Shown here in pieces: positions 10,165 through 21,888 of a stretch of 60,939 bases of DNA. Position numbers and translations under genes: made by a program. Location: assembly GCA_001600495.1 (NCBI GenBank), contig BCKE01000044.1:11595-72533 (forward strand). Direction: 5' to 3'. The DNA is from Pilasporangium apinafurcum. Lineage: Eukaryota; Oomycota; Peronosporomycetes; Pythiales; Pythiaceae. The notes below the pieces were generated by a model. The model had not been told where the DNA came from, searched no databases, and saw only the letters and a list, made by a program, of their open reading frames with translations. Each line of letters opens with the position of its first letter. Position 1 is the stretch's first letter.

Positions 10165-12060
10165 GTCGTGCGTCTCAACGACACATCCAGAGAACGTTCT
10201 TCCACCTTGCTGTTCCGAGCCCCCCTCGGTAGTTTACCCAAACTATTTGCCTGATAGTATGGTGGGTATTTATTTTACGGCGCCGATGTGTTTCGGTCGT
10301 GGGGCGGAAGCAATGAAAAAAAAGCGAAAGGGGAGAGTAGCCTGTTCTTCTTCCCTTCTCCTCCTCCTCCTTCTCCTCTATCTCCTCTTGAAAACTATGT
10401 ACGATAAGTATGTGCTACCCCGTCCACACTCTGCTCTACCAAGTTACAGCGTTTTACAATCCACGACCACACAGAGCGGTCAGCCACACCGTGACGCATC
10501 CCCATTTTTTTGGAAGAAGGTCCATCCTGGAATTTTCACCAATATCTATGCGTTTATATTTACATTTCCGCCAATCAGAATACTATTATAGAGTATGGTC
10601 GGACTGGCTTACTGTTTGAATTGATTGAATCTCTCCCCCTCCCCTCAACGACTTGGTAACAACAGAAACATGGCATAAGCGTGTATGACGTATGGATCAT
10701 CGTGGTTCGTTTGTCTGTGTGCATTACCCGATGCTAGGTAGAATAAGTCCAAGATCTGTGCTTATGTGTGTGTGTGAATATCCTCATCCGTACCTTGTGT
10801 CTACAGTGGCATGGGGCATTACATCCAGTTCGCTCTGAGTCCGTTTTCTGGTCAACGGCTGGAGAATCGGATGCATGGATGAGGGGCGGATCGTCTGCCA
10901 AAAAACATTTTCTACCAATCAAACGGAAAGAAGTAAATCAAAACTAAAAACCAGGATTCTATGGAACAAAACCCATTTTTGATCAAACTTTCTAGCATCA
11001 TCATTCAAAAACGGGATCGGAAAAGTGCCCGCAGCCATCACCTTGTGTATGATGGCTGTACAACACTGGTGTCAAGATACTGAGCGCTCTTGCGTACACC
11101 AGATCCCATTGGTAATGCCTTGAACCGAATGATGATGTGAATGAGTTCTAGTCGATCACACAAAATTCGATTATCGGTGTAACGATACCCTATTTTGTCA
11201 ATTGGCAGTATTTTTCCTATCGTAAATTGCCGTTCAATTTTAAATAACTTACCACAACATCAACATGCAGAAGGAAATTATTCTAATCTGCTCATGTGCG
11301 ACTGATGCTCTCCATAATCAATGCAAATGGATCAACAAATACAGAAAACGTTTTCTTCTTCAATTAGCAACGAAGCCACGGCATACTCCTGCTAAAGCGT
11401 AACATCTAATTTACGTCATGGAGGAGAGAGAGAAAAGCTTATAGAACTCTCTGTGATGGCAAGATGCCCTCCTATCAAGCCATGTACAAAAACTGATGCA
11501 CAAGATACGAAGTCCGCATATCTTCTGATTTGGTTGATGCAAACTCAAGCTGGCCATATCATTTCAACCTCGATTTAGTTGTACGAAAACAAACAAACAC
11601 ACGGACTGCATCACGATCCACGGTAGACGACTACTGATGATCTAGGAAAAGATTGGAGCTAGCGGAGCGAGCAGAACTATTTACTTCTGGTCGACATTCG
11701 TAGCTCTTGAGAATGGCGTATCGGATGCAATATGTTACTCGATTACCAGTGCTGAAGATGCTACACCGACAACATACGCTCTGGCAAGTTGGTGTGGTCT
11801 CCAAACAAGTGTGCAACCTATTAAGTCGGCGTAGTGGTAGTAGGAGCTTTGCGGTGAATCAAAGACGGCAGCTGGTAAGCTTGTACAGCCACACTTAGGT
11901 GCACGCCCAATTGTGCCCTGGCTGTTCTATCACGAAGGCGTTACTCTCTAATTTGCAAGACATTCTGGTGCGTCATCGTATCATGCGTTGGCTAGGCAGA
12001 ATAAGGCGAAATAGACTCCCATCTATCTCGCTTCTGTAGCTATGTGATGATGTGACCAGC
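10165..12060. other. Long intergenic region, no gene recognised
   Basis: About 1.9 kb lies between the start of the three-exon gene and the stop of the first ATPase gene. The part next to 10165 is the promoter side of the three-exon gene and includes a CT-rich run at ~10350-10390. Short frames on both strands show no family resemblance. A 9-bp inverted repeat lies at 11032-11058. Confidence 0.5.
11032..11058. repeat. Small perfect inverted repeat (9-bp arms, 9-nt loop)
   Basis: CAGCCATCA (11032-11040) is followed after 9 nt by its reverse complement TGATGGCTG (11050-11058). It lies in a gene-free stretch. The function is unknown and it may be chance. Confidence 0.5.
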
Positions 12061-15000
12061 TCACACTCGTATTTGCAACCGATCGCGATGGAATCGGTTT
12101 CGACAAAATTTCCGAACGGGACCAGAGATGACAAAAAACTCAAACACTGCGATGGTGATCATATTGATGGCCGTAACACCTACGAGCTGGAGCTGAAACG
12201 AGTGAGGCAGTGGAATCAACGGTAGCCCAACAACGTTCGTAGAGGTAGCAATCCGAAACCGATCAGTCAGTGCATTGGGCTCGCTAAGCGCCAAATATCC
12301 AATCGCAGCTACAAGCAAGAGGAAATAAACGACCAAGACAACATTTTTGTAGATGGGTTCCCGGAAATGACCACCAAAGCCGAGCGAGAAGCCGCTGATG
12401 ATTTGCTGCGATGCTGTGACTAAGAACAATACCGTTGCGAGGTAGTTGTCCTCGAGTTGCCACCACTTGGCTAAGTCCTTATTGTCCGGATTAAACGGGC
12501 AATACCAAGGTGCAGACATGAGTAAGTGCACCTGCCAGTACAGGAATCCGTAATGAATAAGCGTTTGACCCAGTACCGATAACATCGTTGTTGGTCCGAT
12601 GAGACTTGATGTGGGACGTTCGTTGCCAAGCACTCGTAGCGGTTTTGCAAGTGAAAGCGCGTAGGAGAGACCGACTAAGACAAAACCGTCGCAAAAGAGA
12701 AAGGCGTATTTGGACACAAACACGCTGTTGTGGTACATCGTGAACCGCATTCCACAGGCAATAAGCCCATAGATCATCAAGAACATAAGGTTTCCGAACG
12801 AAGTTGCCAGCGAACATCGACCTTCTCGACAGATATCGACCACTGATCGAATCGATTTGGTATGACTCGTAAAAGGCGACACGACAGACGCTTCACTACC
12901 ACTTAGAGCCACACCAACGTGTGCAATCCGTAAAGCTCCGCAATCGTTGCCACCGTCACCACACATCCCTGTGATAGCACCTGCCGCCATCATTTCAGCG
13001 ATACAATCGGCTTTCTCGACGGGAGACATGCGGCTGAAGATGCGAATGTGGAAGAGAAACTTGGTTAGCTCACCCATCTTCCCCAAGTAGTTGAACGCCT
13101 CGCCAGTTACTGCCAACTCTATGTTTGTTTCTGCCCTGTACGGACTTGAGAGCAAGCGATAAATGTCTTTGCTGGACAACACCTCATGAGTATCGACGTC
13201 TTTCCACATGAGTGCCTTACCACCATCTTTGTTGATTGGGCGAATTTCACCCAGCAACATTTTTGCCCCAGATCGTACCATACCACTTTCACGTCCGATA
13301 TAGCAAGCTGTAAAGGCGCTGTCACCAGTGATCATGACCACACGGACATCTCCACCTTGCAATGTCGAGATCACTCGTCGAGAATCTTCTTTTAGTTCGT
13401 TTTGGAACATGATGAAACCCAAGAAAAGTAGTCCACTTTCCATCTCATCGCGGCTTTGGCGTTGTAGCCAACTATCATCACCCTTGTATGGAGAAGGGAG
13501 TTCCTTGAACCCCACGCCCAAGACATAACAACCATCGCGAGCAAGGCGTTCAGCACGAACCATGTAGTCATTTGGAATGGTTGGCCGTTCACAGATCTCG
13601 TGCATTTTCTCGAATGCGCCTTTACAAAATAGGAACCTCCGCTGAGTCCTGAGATCTTGCACGATGACGCTCATGCATTTACGCGTGTGGTCGAACTCGA
13701 ACTGCTTAATCGGGCGGAGAGCATGTCTCCCATCCGGAGATTGCACGATTGTGCGGACTATTTCGTGGCCGTGAGTATCCATCGTCTCTTCTTCAATCAG
13801 TATCCAGTCCGTACTGCGAAACATCTTGACCTCGACCTCACTCCCCACGAGCTCCTCTTGAAGGTACCTAACCGAATGACAGGAAGCGAGCGCAAATTTG
13901 AGGATTATATTCAGATTTGGACTGGTTGCATTGGTACATTCGCCCAAGAAAGTAGCGTAGGTATTCTGTTTTTGTGTAGACCCTCCTGAAAAGAGCTGTG
14001 TGGGTAAACAGCCTCGGAAATCGAGTCCTTCTTTTGTGATCGTTCCAGTCTTATCGAATGCAAATACACGCACTTTGCCACCCAAGGCAATGCGTTCATG
14101 ATTCAAGCAGAAAATGCCGCACTTTTGCAGCCGCCTCGAGGCATTCGTCTGCCCGATGGTGACAACCACGAGAAGTAACGGATTCATTACCACGGAGAGC
14201 ACCGAGATACCGTAGACAGCCGCGAACAGTTTGTTGCTCAAGCCAGCATTTTGGCTGAGGAAGGTCATTGCGAGACACGCGGCTACCACACCAACGAAGG
14301 ACAAGAATACAATACACGCCTTTAAGTGCTCATTGTACTTGAACCGCACCAACGATGGGTACAAAATAGACTGCAACAGCCGTCCCCGTACAGTTAGTGT
14401 GCCTGTGTTGCGTACAACCGCCAGCGTTCCACCAGCGTAGTGACCCGACGGCAAGACCTTTGTGCCAGCAAAGAGCGTAAATTGCTTGCCCATCGGATTC
14501 GTTGGATCGTAGACTTGCTTTGAATTCGTCGGAATCGGGAATTTCTGCGCTGGCATGGATTCACCAGTCAGTGCCGACTCATCACAATGCACACTGCCTT
14601 TGATCACCACGAGATCGCAAGGTACTTCCCAGTTTTCCTTCACTTTCACAAGATCACCCGGCACCAGTTCGCTTGCTGGGATGGTCTGCCAGGTGACGTC
14701 ACGCTGGACCACCACATCACCGCGGATTTTGGTTATTTTCAGCACATCCGCCAACATCCTTCGTCTGTAGATGGTATTGAGCGTGACCACACCACCTAGT
14801 ATACCTAAATTCAAAGTTGCGATCTGCCATCGTGTCGTGAAAAACCAAATGAAGCAGCACATGAACTGGTAGACGTAAAAGAAGCAACAGATTTCATCGA
14901 CAGCTGATCGAGCAAGCGTCGGCATCGGCACTTCGGTGTCGTTTTTGCCGACGATCTCGATGCGGCGAATGTATTCTGGGGCAAGCAGTCCATCACTGCA

Positions 15001-16458
15001 TTCCAGCAAGATCTGAGCAAATGTTTCCGGGAACGACACGTACCCAGGCACGAATTTGCCGTACATGGCGTCGTAAGTGTATCGCAATTGCTGGAATTCC
15101 ACGAACCGAACGCCCCGCTCATTTGTCTGAACTTTGACGGTTTCTTGGTTCCCCTGACGACTGTGCGGGAACAAGAACCGCTCGATTTTGGCGATACAGG
15201 AGGAAATTCCAGAAGAGTCGGGCATAGTAATCTCGCATAAGTCCGGGTTGAACATGCGCACGTACTCACACCGATCGAGCGGAAGTTTCACACGGAAGAA
15301 GTTGAGTAGCCGATGATGGAACGTGACGAGTAGTACTAGCCACGTCGCCAACGTCAACCAGAGCACGAGATATACACTTACCAGCGCGTTCGTCGGGTCA
15401 AAGAGCATAGGCGTGAACTGGGAATTTGCATCCAACACCACGATAATCAGCAATGGGAACAAGCCGATCGTCGCGAAGATGAGATACCCCAATACAAATT
15501 TCCCTACCCTGGAATCTTGGTACCCAGTTTGTTCGATAGCGTCGGCACTCGCGCGCAAGAAGTCCAGTTCGGTAGATCGAGGCATGAGGACCGGAATGGT
15601 CAATCGCGTCGGCTCGTCGATGAGGTATTTCCTTCCGTTATTATTGTAGCTACTGCTACTGTTCATGGTTAGCAGATGGGGAGCGGCTGGCCCAAGACGG
15701 TTGTGCTTGCTTGTTGTCCTTTTGGTCAATACGATTGATGCCAACCAGCATCGAATCGGCACCCACAATATGAGCACCATTAAGAAAAGTGCGTAGACAC
15801 TGTAGATCACAAGCATTGGAACTACCGCGAAGGAGTGTACACGACAGGTTACGCTTGGAACGGGTGGTACGCAGGCAGCCTTGGCGTCTTCATCGACTTG
15901 TATGCCGCCATTCTTAGTCATGAGACTCGTACAGTTGGCACCGACAGGGAACGACGCGTTGTTGTTGTGCATCGTAACACCAGCAGCCCAATACACATTT
16001 GTATCGCGCGAACTAGCCGCCAGCGAGGCATTCACTATGATCGTGCTACTCAAGTCATTCGTAATTTCAGTGGCGGTACCGCATTGTATTTCTTGATCCA
16101 GTGTTCCGTCGGAGCGCACACGCTGCTGGACGCGGCAAACCGCATTTGGTTCATCATACCGAAACGACGGCGTGTCCGGTCTGTAGTCGGTTGCGACGAG
16201 ATTCACTTGCCGTGTTGCCTGCCACCCTTCGGCATAGAAACTCGCATAATCCCTGCCTTCAGGGCGCTGGAAGCGTGTATACAATAATTTACCTTCATCG
16301 CCGAACGTACAGCAGTAATAAACGGGGTTGTGATTTACCGGGCAAGCAGGAAAGTTGCTTTGACTCATAGTACCCACGACGATAGAGACATAATGAACAA
16401 TGAATAGTACAAGACAAACCGCAAGTTTTCCTGTACGACTAGTCCTTTTTACTATCAT
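12061..16458 (-). CDS. P5-type P-ATPase with lumenal Cys-rich N-terminal domain, copy 1 (divergent M4 motif)
   Basis: A single exon codes for 1465 residues from ATG 16458; the open frame extends a few codons upstream but only to a TTG. An N-terminal signal peptide (~1-31) is followed by a ~180-residue extracytoplasmic domain with eight cysteines (PACP, YYCC, AVC, QCG, ANC, AAC, VTC) and N-glycosylation sites, then the pump. Pump motifs are TGES (631-634), phosphorylation motif DKTGT (D802), TGDSAFTA and GDGGND (from ~1167), with ~10 membrane segments. CLNHERIALGG before DKTGT and the EASVVSPFTS motif after the hinge match P5B (ATP13A2-like) pumps, which move polyamines or cations out of endosomal or lysosomal lumens. 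In M4 the usual PPxLP is replaced by NPLLL (759-763), so even the last proline kept by its neighbours is lost. Altered specificity or activity is inferred. Confidence 0.9.
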   Translation of the reverse strand: MIVKRTSRTGKLAVCLVLFIVHYVSIVVGTMSQSNFPACPVNHNPVYYCCTFGDEGKLLYTRFQRPEGRDYASFYAEGWQATRQVNLVATDYRPDTPSFRYDEPNAVCRVQQRVRSDGTLDQEIQCGTATEITNDLSSTIIVNASLAASSRDTNVYWAAGVTMHNNNASFPVGANCTSLMTKNGGIQVDEDAKAACVPPVPSVTCRVHSFAVVPMLVIYSVYALFLMVLILWVPIRCWLASIVLTKRTTSKHNRLGPAAPHLLTMNSSSSYNNNGRKYLIDEPTRLTIPVLMPRSTELDFLRASADAIEQTGYQDSRVGKFVLGYLIFATIGLFPLLIIVVLDANSQFTPMLFDPTNALVSVYLVLWLTLATWLVLLVTFHHRLLNFFRVKLPLDRCEYVRMFNPDLCEITMPDSSGISSCIAKIERFLFPHSRQGNQETVKVQTNERGVRFVEFQQLRYTYDAMYGKFVPGYVSFPETFAQILLECSDGLLAPEYIRRIEIVGKNDTEVPMPTLARSAVDEICCFFYVYQFMCCFIWFFTTRWQIATLNLGILGGVVTLNTIYRRRMLADVLKITKIRGDVVVQRDVTWQTIPASELVPGDLVKVKENWEVPCDLVVIKGSVHCDESALTGESMPAQKFPIPTNSKQVYDPTNPMGKQFTLFAGTKVLPSGHYAGGTLAVVRNTGTLTVRGRLLQSILYPSLVRFKYNEHLKACIVFLSFVGVVAACLAMTFLSQNAGLSNKLFAAVYGISVLSVVMNPLLLVVVTIGQTNASRRLQKCGIFCLNHERIALGGKVRVFAFDKTGTITKEGLDFRGCLPTQLFSGGSTQKQNTYATFLGECTNATSPNLNIILKFALASCHSVRYLQEELVGSEVEVKMFRSTDWILIEEETMDTHGHEIVRTIVQSPDGRHALRPIKQFEFDHTRKCMSVIVQDLRTQRRFLFCKGAFEKMHEICERPTIPNDYMVRAERLARDGCYVLGVGFKELPSPYKGDDSWLQRQSRDEMESGLLFLGFIMFQNELKEDSRRVISTLQGGDVRVVMITGDSAFTACYIGRESGMVRSGAKMLLGEIRPINKDGGKALMWKDVDTHEVLSSKDIYRLLSSPYRAETNIELAVTGEAFNYLGKMGELTKFLFHIRIFSRMSPVEKADCIAEMMAAGAITGMCGDGGNDCGALRIAHVGVALSGSEASVVSPFTSHTKSIRSVVDICREGRCSLATSFGNLMFLMIYGLIACGMRFTMYHNSVFVSKYAFLFCDGFVLVGLSYALSLAKPLRVLGNERPTSSLIGPTTMLSVLGQTLIHYGFLYWQVHLLMSAPWYCPFNPDNKDLAKWWQLEDNYLATVLFLVTASQQIISGFSLGFGGHFREPIYKNVVLVVYFLLLVAAIGYLALSEPNALTDRFRIATSTNVVGLPLIPLPHSFQLQLVGVTAINMITIAVFEFFVISGPVRKFCRNRFHRDRLQIRV

Positions 16459-17457
16459 CGTCGATTTAAATGCCGACGCCACCAAGGCTAATGAGCCTCA
16501 CTATCGGCCCGTGAACGAGTGTATTTGCTCTTCTGCTTTGTTCTTTGCTCGCGGCTTTTTTACCCGCTGATCACTTTTGCGCAGTGGTTTTGTATGGACA
16601 CCGAAGGAGGAATAAAAAAAAAGAGAGAGAAGCCACTAGCAAGATACGTCCAGACCTAATGGCGCCAGGTACCGATGCACCCAAACGACGAGTTCTTTAA
16701 CAGCACCTTAGTCACTAACCAGGATACATTACTAGCCTGTCCCAGGGATAAATCAAGATACATCTGTGGCCACACGAATCAGAGGAGGAAGCTATTTACT
16801 ACATGTGAATTAACACTCCTGTGGCCTCGTCGTTCGACCGAGAAACATTTAAGATCCATAATGTTCATCGCATCACCGCGCCTTTCGTTGTGGGCGCAGT
16901 CAGCAAGCACGTATTTGAGTGACGTATTTGTTCCCTAATTCGTTTAACTGCTTGTATGATTTTATACAAAATTATTAATTTATAAAATCTAACTGGATCA
17001 TTTCTGTGTTACTGGACCCCAAGAACCGCATTCTTGGTCTGGTTTTTACTGCCATTATCGAGTTAAACAAACAAAAATATCGGGATGAAGAAAACGACGA
17101 AAGTAGGACTTTAGAGTTGCAAATCGTCATGCTTTTTCTCGTATCAGAGATGCACATTGTATGGCACTTGGAAATCTTGATACACCGGAACACCATTGTC
17201 GTTTGTGCATTGATGTCTGTTCTGACGGCGTTATTTCATGTACGTGATTAGCTATTATTGCTGAGATTGCAATGGCCTTAAACTTTCACGACTGGTGGCT
17301 TTATGCACTACCACATAATAAGTGTGTGAAACTCTTCTAAGCATAGTGCAAGTTTTTCTACTACTTATCTGTTACCTCATGCAGAAACTTCATTCGTGTT
17401 GATATGATTAAGCGACGCACCATATTCTTCATTGTATTTTTTCCTATTAAATTAATT
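16459..17457. other. Intergenic spacer between ATPase copies 1 and 2
   Basis: This ~1 kb spacer holds the upstream region of copy 1 and the 3' flank of copy 2. An A-rich run with GAGAGAGA lies at ~16613-16630. A short plus-strand frame at 17006-17251 has a LDPKNRILGLV start vaguely like transposase C-termini, but it is too short to call. Confidence 0.5.
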
Positions 17458-20400
17458 TCATAGACGCACTCGCAAGCGATCGCGATGAAAGCGCCTTCTG
17501 CAGAGTGCTCTTACAGGACCAGAGACAACGAGCAGTTCATAAGTGAGGGTCGCGACCATGTTGATAGCCATGACACTCACAAGTTGTTGTTGAAACGAAT
17601 GCGGCAGTGGAATCTGCGGTAGTCCAACGACGTTCGTGGATGTGGCAATACGAAAGAACTCGGTGACGACACTGGGTTCACCAAGCGCCAGGTATATGAG
17701 CGCAGTAATCAAAATGCAAGAGTAGATGATCAGAAAGTAATTCCTGTAGATCGGTTGGTGGAATCGGGCTCCAAAACCTGAGGCGATACCGCTGGCCGTG
17801 TATTGTGACGCGACCACGAGAAAAAGCACGGTCGAGAGATAGTTGTCGCTCAGCAGCCACCACTTACCCAGATCATCTTTGTTGGGACGATAGGGGCAAT
17901 ACCATGGCTCTGCCATGAGTAAGTGCACCTGCAGATAAAGAAAGGCGTAGTGGATGAGCATTTGACCCACGACTGACAAAATCGTAGTAGGGCCGATGAG
18001 ACTGGATGTGGGGCGTTCGTTGCCGAGTGTACGAAGTGGTTTTGCCAATGAAAGCGCGTAGGAGAGACCGACTAAGACGAAACCGTCGCAGAAAATGAAG
18101 GCACCTTTCGAGATAAACACGCCGTTGTAATAATACGTGAGCCGCAAGCCACAACTGATGAGCCCGTAGACCATCATGAATTTGAGGTTTCCGAACGAAG
18201 TTGCCAGCGAACACCTTCCTTCGCGACAGATATCGACTACTGATCGAATCGATTTGGTATGACTCGTAAAAGGAGATACGACAGACGCTTCGTTGTCACT
18301 CAGTGCTACACCAACATGTGCGATCCGTAAAGCTCCGCAATCGTTGCCACCGTCACCACACATCCCTGTGATAGCACCTGCCGCCATCATTTCAGCGATA
18401 CAATCGGCTTTCTCTGATGGTGACATGCGGCTGAAGATACGAATATGGAACAGCACCTTGGTCAATTCATCCATTTTCTCCAAGTAGTTGAACGCCTCGC
18501 CAGTTACTGCCAACTCTACGTTACTTTCTTTCTCGAACAGGCTATCCAGCAATCGATAGATGTCTTTGCTGGACAACACCTCGTGGGTATCGATATCTTT
18601 CCATACAAGCCCTTTACTACCTTGTCTGATGTTAGTGTTGGCGATCTCACCCAAGATCATTCGTGCACCTGGCCGAGTCATGCCACTCTCGCGTGCAATG
18701 AAGCACGCTGTCAAAGCATTATCACCTGTGATCATCACCGTACGGACATTGCCCTCTCTTAATGCAGTAAGGACACGCGTCGAATCTTCTTTCAATTCGT
18801 TTAGAAACAGCAAAAGCCCTACAAACGTCAGTCCACTTTCCACCTCATCCCGTGTCTGCCGGTAGAGCCATCTGTCATCGATTTTGTGTGGCGGGGAGAG
18901 CTCTTTAAACCCCATGCCCAACACATAACAACCATCGCGAGCGAGGCGTTCGGCACGCACTAAGTAATCATTCGGGATGGTTGGCCGTTGGCAGATTTCG
19001 TGCATTTTCTCGAACGCACCTTTGCAAAACACAAATCTTCGCTGAGTTCTCAGATCCTGCACAATTACACTCATACATTTGCGCGTGTAATCGAACTCGA
19101 ATCGCCGGATGAGTCGAAGTGCATGCCGCCCATCAGGCGATTGCACGATCGTACGGATCTCTTCACGGCCATTAAAATCGTTCACTTCTTCCTCAATCAA
19201 TATCCACTTAGTGCTTCGGAACATCTTGAGCTCAACGTCGCTTCCTACAAGCTGATCCTTCAGGTAGCGGACTGAATGGCAGGATGCGAGTGCAAATTTG
19301 ATGATCGCACTCAAATCTGGACTATTTGGGTTGGTACACTCAGTTAGAAACGTTGAAAATGGTTTCCTGCTCATCGTTAACGACGAAGAAGCAAATCCAT
19401 CCGAGCAGCTCATATGAAATTCTGTTGGTAAGAAGCCGCGGAAATCGAGCCCTTCTTTTGTAATCGTCCCAGTCTTGTCAAACGCAAATACACGAATTTT
19501 GCCGCCCAATGCGATACGTTCAGGGTTCAAACAGAAAATACCGCGTTTCTGAAGCCGCTTCGTAGCGTTGACCTGCCCGACGGTAACGACGACTGGGATC
19601 AACGGACTCAGCACAGCCGAAAGCGTCGAGATGACGTATGAAAACGCAAACAGTTTGTTCTTCAGCCCGTTGTTGTGAATGAGGAATACGAGTGCAATCA
19701 TCGAAGCCACGAGACCGAAGCAAAAGAGAAAGATGATGCACGCCTTCAAGTGCTCGTCATACTTAAATCGCACCAATGACGGATATAGAATCGCCTGCAA
19801 AAGTTGTCCGCGTACAGTTAAAGCCCCTGTAGTGTGTACAGCCGCAAGGATTTCGCCCGACTGATGGCCCGATGAGAGTGTTTTCGTACCGGCAAAGAGC
19901 GTAAACTTTTTTCCGCTTTGGTTTTTGGGGTCATACTCTTCTTTACAACTAGTCGGAATTGGGAATTTCTGCACAGGCATGGACTCACCGGTCAGTGCCG
20001 ATTCGTCGCAGACAGTGTTGCCCTTCAGCACGACAAGATCGCAGGGCACTTCCCAGTTCTCTTGGACACGCACAAGGTCACCAGTTACGAGTTCGCTCAC
20101 TGGGATTGTTTGCCAGTTGCCATCACGCTGGGCATCTACACCACCATCGATCTTGGTCATCTTGAGCACAGCCGCAAGCATGCGGCGTTTGTAGATAATG
20201 TTGATGGTGATGACTCCACAGATGATGCCGACATTTACGAGCGAAACCTGCCACCGCGTCGTGAAGAACCAAACGAGGTAGCACATGATCTGATAGATGT
20301 AAAACAAGCAAAATAGCTCCTTGGCGATCGACTCGGCTAAAGTAGACATTGGTACATCGATGGTGTTTTTTCCCATTACGTCCATGCGATGAATGGCTTC

Positions 20401-21888
20401 CGCGGTCTGTAATCCGTCGCTACAATCCAGCAAAATCTGCTCAAATGTCTTCGGGAACGGCACATAGCCCGGCACAAACTTGCCAAACATGTCATCGTAA
20501 AAGTAGCGAAGGTGTTGGAATTCCACAAAACGCAGCCCATGCTCGGTCGTTTGCACCTCTAATGTTTGCTGGAAACCTTGTCGTGTGTGAGGAAGTACCA
20601 GTTGCTCAAGTTTGGCGATGCAGGAGGAGACACCTGACGCATCAGGCATAGGGATCTCGCGTGCGTCTGGATTAAACATGTACACGAACTGGCAGCGTTC
20701 GAGCGGCATTACTACTCGGAAAAAGTTGACCAGCTTGTCGTAGTACGTGACTATCAGCACTATCCACGTAGCTGTAGTGAACCAGAGAATAATATAGACA
20801 ACGATCCGATCGTTTGCTGAATCAAAGAGCGGCGGTGTAAATGCCGAGTTGGAATCCAATGTGACGGCGATCAACAGAGGAAAAAATCCAATCGTCACAA
20901 AGATAAGGTAACCAAACACAAACTTGCCGATTTTCGAGTCTTCGTACCCAGTTTGCTCGACGACATCAACACTGGAGTGCATGAATTCAACCTCTGTCGA
21001 CCGTTCTGGTAGCATCGGTGTTGCCAGTCGGTCAATGTACTTTCGGAAACTGGACGTGTCATGCATCGGGAGTAGATGTGGAGCAGCCGGACCCGCCCAA
21101 GGTTTTGCTCCATCAGATGAACGTCCGAATACCGCCAGCCACTTTCGCAGCGGAATCCACAGCAGGAAGAGAAAGATAAAAAGCGCATACGCAACGTAAA
21201 TTATCACAAGTGGCGCCTCGGTAAAGGTTTTGACCTGGCAATTGGAAACCGCGAGTGGCGTCTCACAGGCTGCAACGGCATCTTCGTCGACTTCGGTATT
21301 GCCGCTGCCGTTGACCATGAGGCTGTTGCAGGAGGCACCTATGGGAAACGACGCATTGTTGTTGAGAATATCGTCCGTTGCGGTTGTCCAGAAGACTGTC
21401 GCGTCCTGTGAATCCTGAGCCAACGAAGAATTCACGACGATTGAGCCGCCCATGTCATCGGTGATTATCGAGGCTGTGCCGCATTGGAGCTCTTTACTGA
21501 GTGTACCGTCAGCTTGGACGGTTTGCTGGACACGACAGAGTGCGCCAGGGTTATCATACCGGAACACAGGCCTATCTGATGTAGACGTTGACCTACCCAA
21601 GCCCACTTGCCTTGGCTTCAGCCATCCTTCCGTGTAATAACTCTCGTATGCACCCCCTGTTGGCCGGTTGTACTTCATATAGAGCAACTTCTGACCGTCA
21701 CCGTACTCGCAGCAGTAATAGACGGGGTCATAGTTCACCGGGCAGGCTGGATAGTCAGCCTGGCTCATGATCGCCTCAATAGACGAGATGTGGTCGTCGA
21801 TGACAATCAACAGCAGCAGCAAGCAGTAGCTGCTGGTCATGAAGGTTAACTTGCACAGTTGTTTTCGGAGCGACCATCGAGCCTCCAT
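17458..21888 (-). CDS. P5-type P-ATPase with lumenal Cys-rich N-terminal domain, copy 2
   Basis: A single exon of 1476 residues starts at ATG 21888. Residues 1-39 form a signal peptide with a long Leu/Ile core. Residues ~41-222 are an extracytoplasmic domain with eight cysteines (C49, C59, C60, C118, C136, C187, C208, C217), and the first membrane segment is ~226-247. The pump core has TGES (633-636), M4 motif SPLIP (761-765), catalytic D804 in DKTGT, TGDNALTA, and GDGGND (1178-1183). The C-terminus ends in FHRDRLRVRL, a basic tail shared by all three copies. P5B pumps of the ATP13A2 type usually have PPALP in M4 and no lumenal domain ahead of the pump, so this is a lineage-specific form. It is probably an endomembrane cation or polyamine transporter. 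All catalytic motifs look intact. Confidence 0.92.
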   Translation of the reverse strand: MEARWSLRKQLCKLTFMTSSYCLLLLLIVIDDHISSIEAIMSQADYPACPVNYDPVYYCCEYGDGQKLLYMKYNRPTGGAYESYYTEGWLKPRQVGLGRSTSTSDRPVFRYDNPGALCRVQQTVQADGTLSKELQCGTASIITDDMGGSIVVNSSLAQDSQDATVFWTTATDDILNNNASFPIGASCNSLMVNGSGNTEVDEDAVAACETPLAVSNCQVKTFTEAPLVIIYVAYALFIFLFLLWIPLRKWLAVFGRSSDGAKPWAGPAAPHLLPMHDTSSFRKYIDRLATPMLPERSTEVEFMHSSVDVVEQTGYEDSKIGKFVFGYLIFVTIGFFPLLIAVTLDSNSAFTPPLFDSANDRIVVYIILWFTTATWIVLIVTYYDKLVNFFRVVMPLERCQFVYMFNPDAREIPMPDASGVSSCIAKLEQLVLPHTRQGFQQTLEVQTTEHGLRFVEFQHLRYFYDDMFGKFVPGYVPFPKTFEQILLDCSDGLQTAEAIHRMDVMGKNTIDVPMSTLAESIAKELFCLFYIYQIMCYLVWFFTTRWQVSLVNVGIICGVITINIIYKRRMLAAVLKMTKIDGGVDAQRDGNWQTIPVSELVTGDLVRVQENWEVPCDLVVLKGNTVCDESALTGESMPVQKFPIPTSCKEEYDPKNQSGKKFTLFAGTKTLSSGHQSGEILAAVHTTGALTVRGQLLQAILYPSLVRFKYDEHLKACIIFLFCFGLVASMIALVFLIHNNGLKNKLFAFSYVISTLSAVLSPLIPVVVTVGQVNATKRLQKRGIFCLNPERIALGGKIRVFAFDKTGTITKEGLDFRGFLPTEFHMSCSDGFASSSLTMSRKPFSTFLTECTNPNSPDLSAIIKFALASCHSVRYLKDQLVGSDVELKMFRSTKWILIEEEVNDFNGREEIRTIVQSPDGRHALRLIRRFEFDYTRKCMSVIVQDLRTQRRFVFCKGAFEKMHEICQRPTIPNDYLVRAERLARDGCYVLGMGFKELSPPHKIDDRWLYRQTRDEVESGLTFVGLLLFLNELKEDSTRVLTALREGNVRTVMITGDNALTACFIARESGMTRPGARMILGEIANTNIRQGSKGLVWKDIDTHEVLSSKDIYRLLDSLFEKESNVELAVTGEAFNYLEKMDELTKVLFHIRIFSRMSPSEKADCIAEMMAAGAITGMCGDGGNDCGALRIAHVGVALSDNEASVVSPFTSHTKSIRSVVDICREGRCSLATSFGNLKFMMVYGLISCGLRLTYYYNGVFISKGAFIFCDGFVLVGLSYALSLAKPLRTLGNERPTSSLIGPTTILSVVGQMLIHYAFLYLQVHLLMAEPWYCPYRPNKDDLGKWWLLSDNYLSTVLFLVVASQYTASGIASGFGARFHQPIYRNYFLIIYSCILITALIYLALGEPSVVTEFFRIATSTNVVGLPQIPLPHSFQQQLVSVMAINMVATLTYELLVVSGPVRALCRRRFHRDRLRVRL

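Noticed and set aside
17006-17251. Possible hAT transposase fragment
   Set aside because: Only a short LDPKNRILGLV-like resemblance over ~30 residues; too weak to call.
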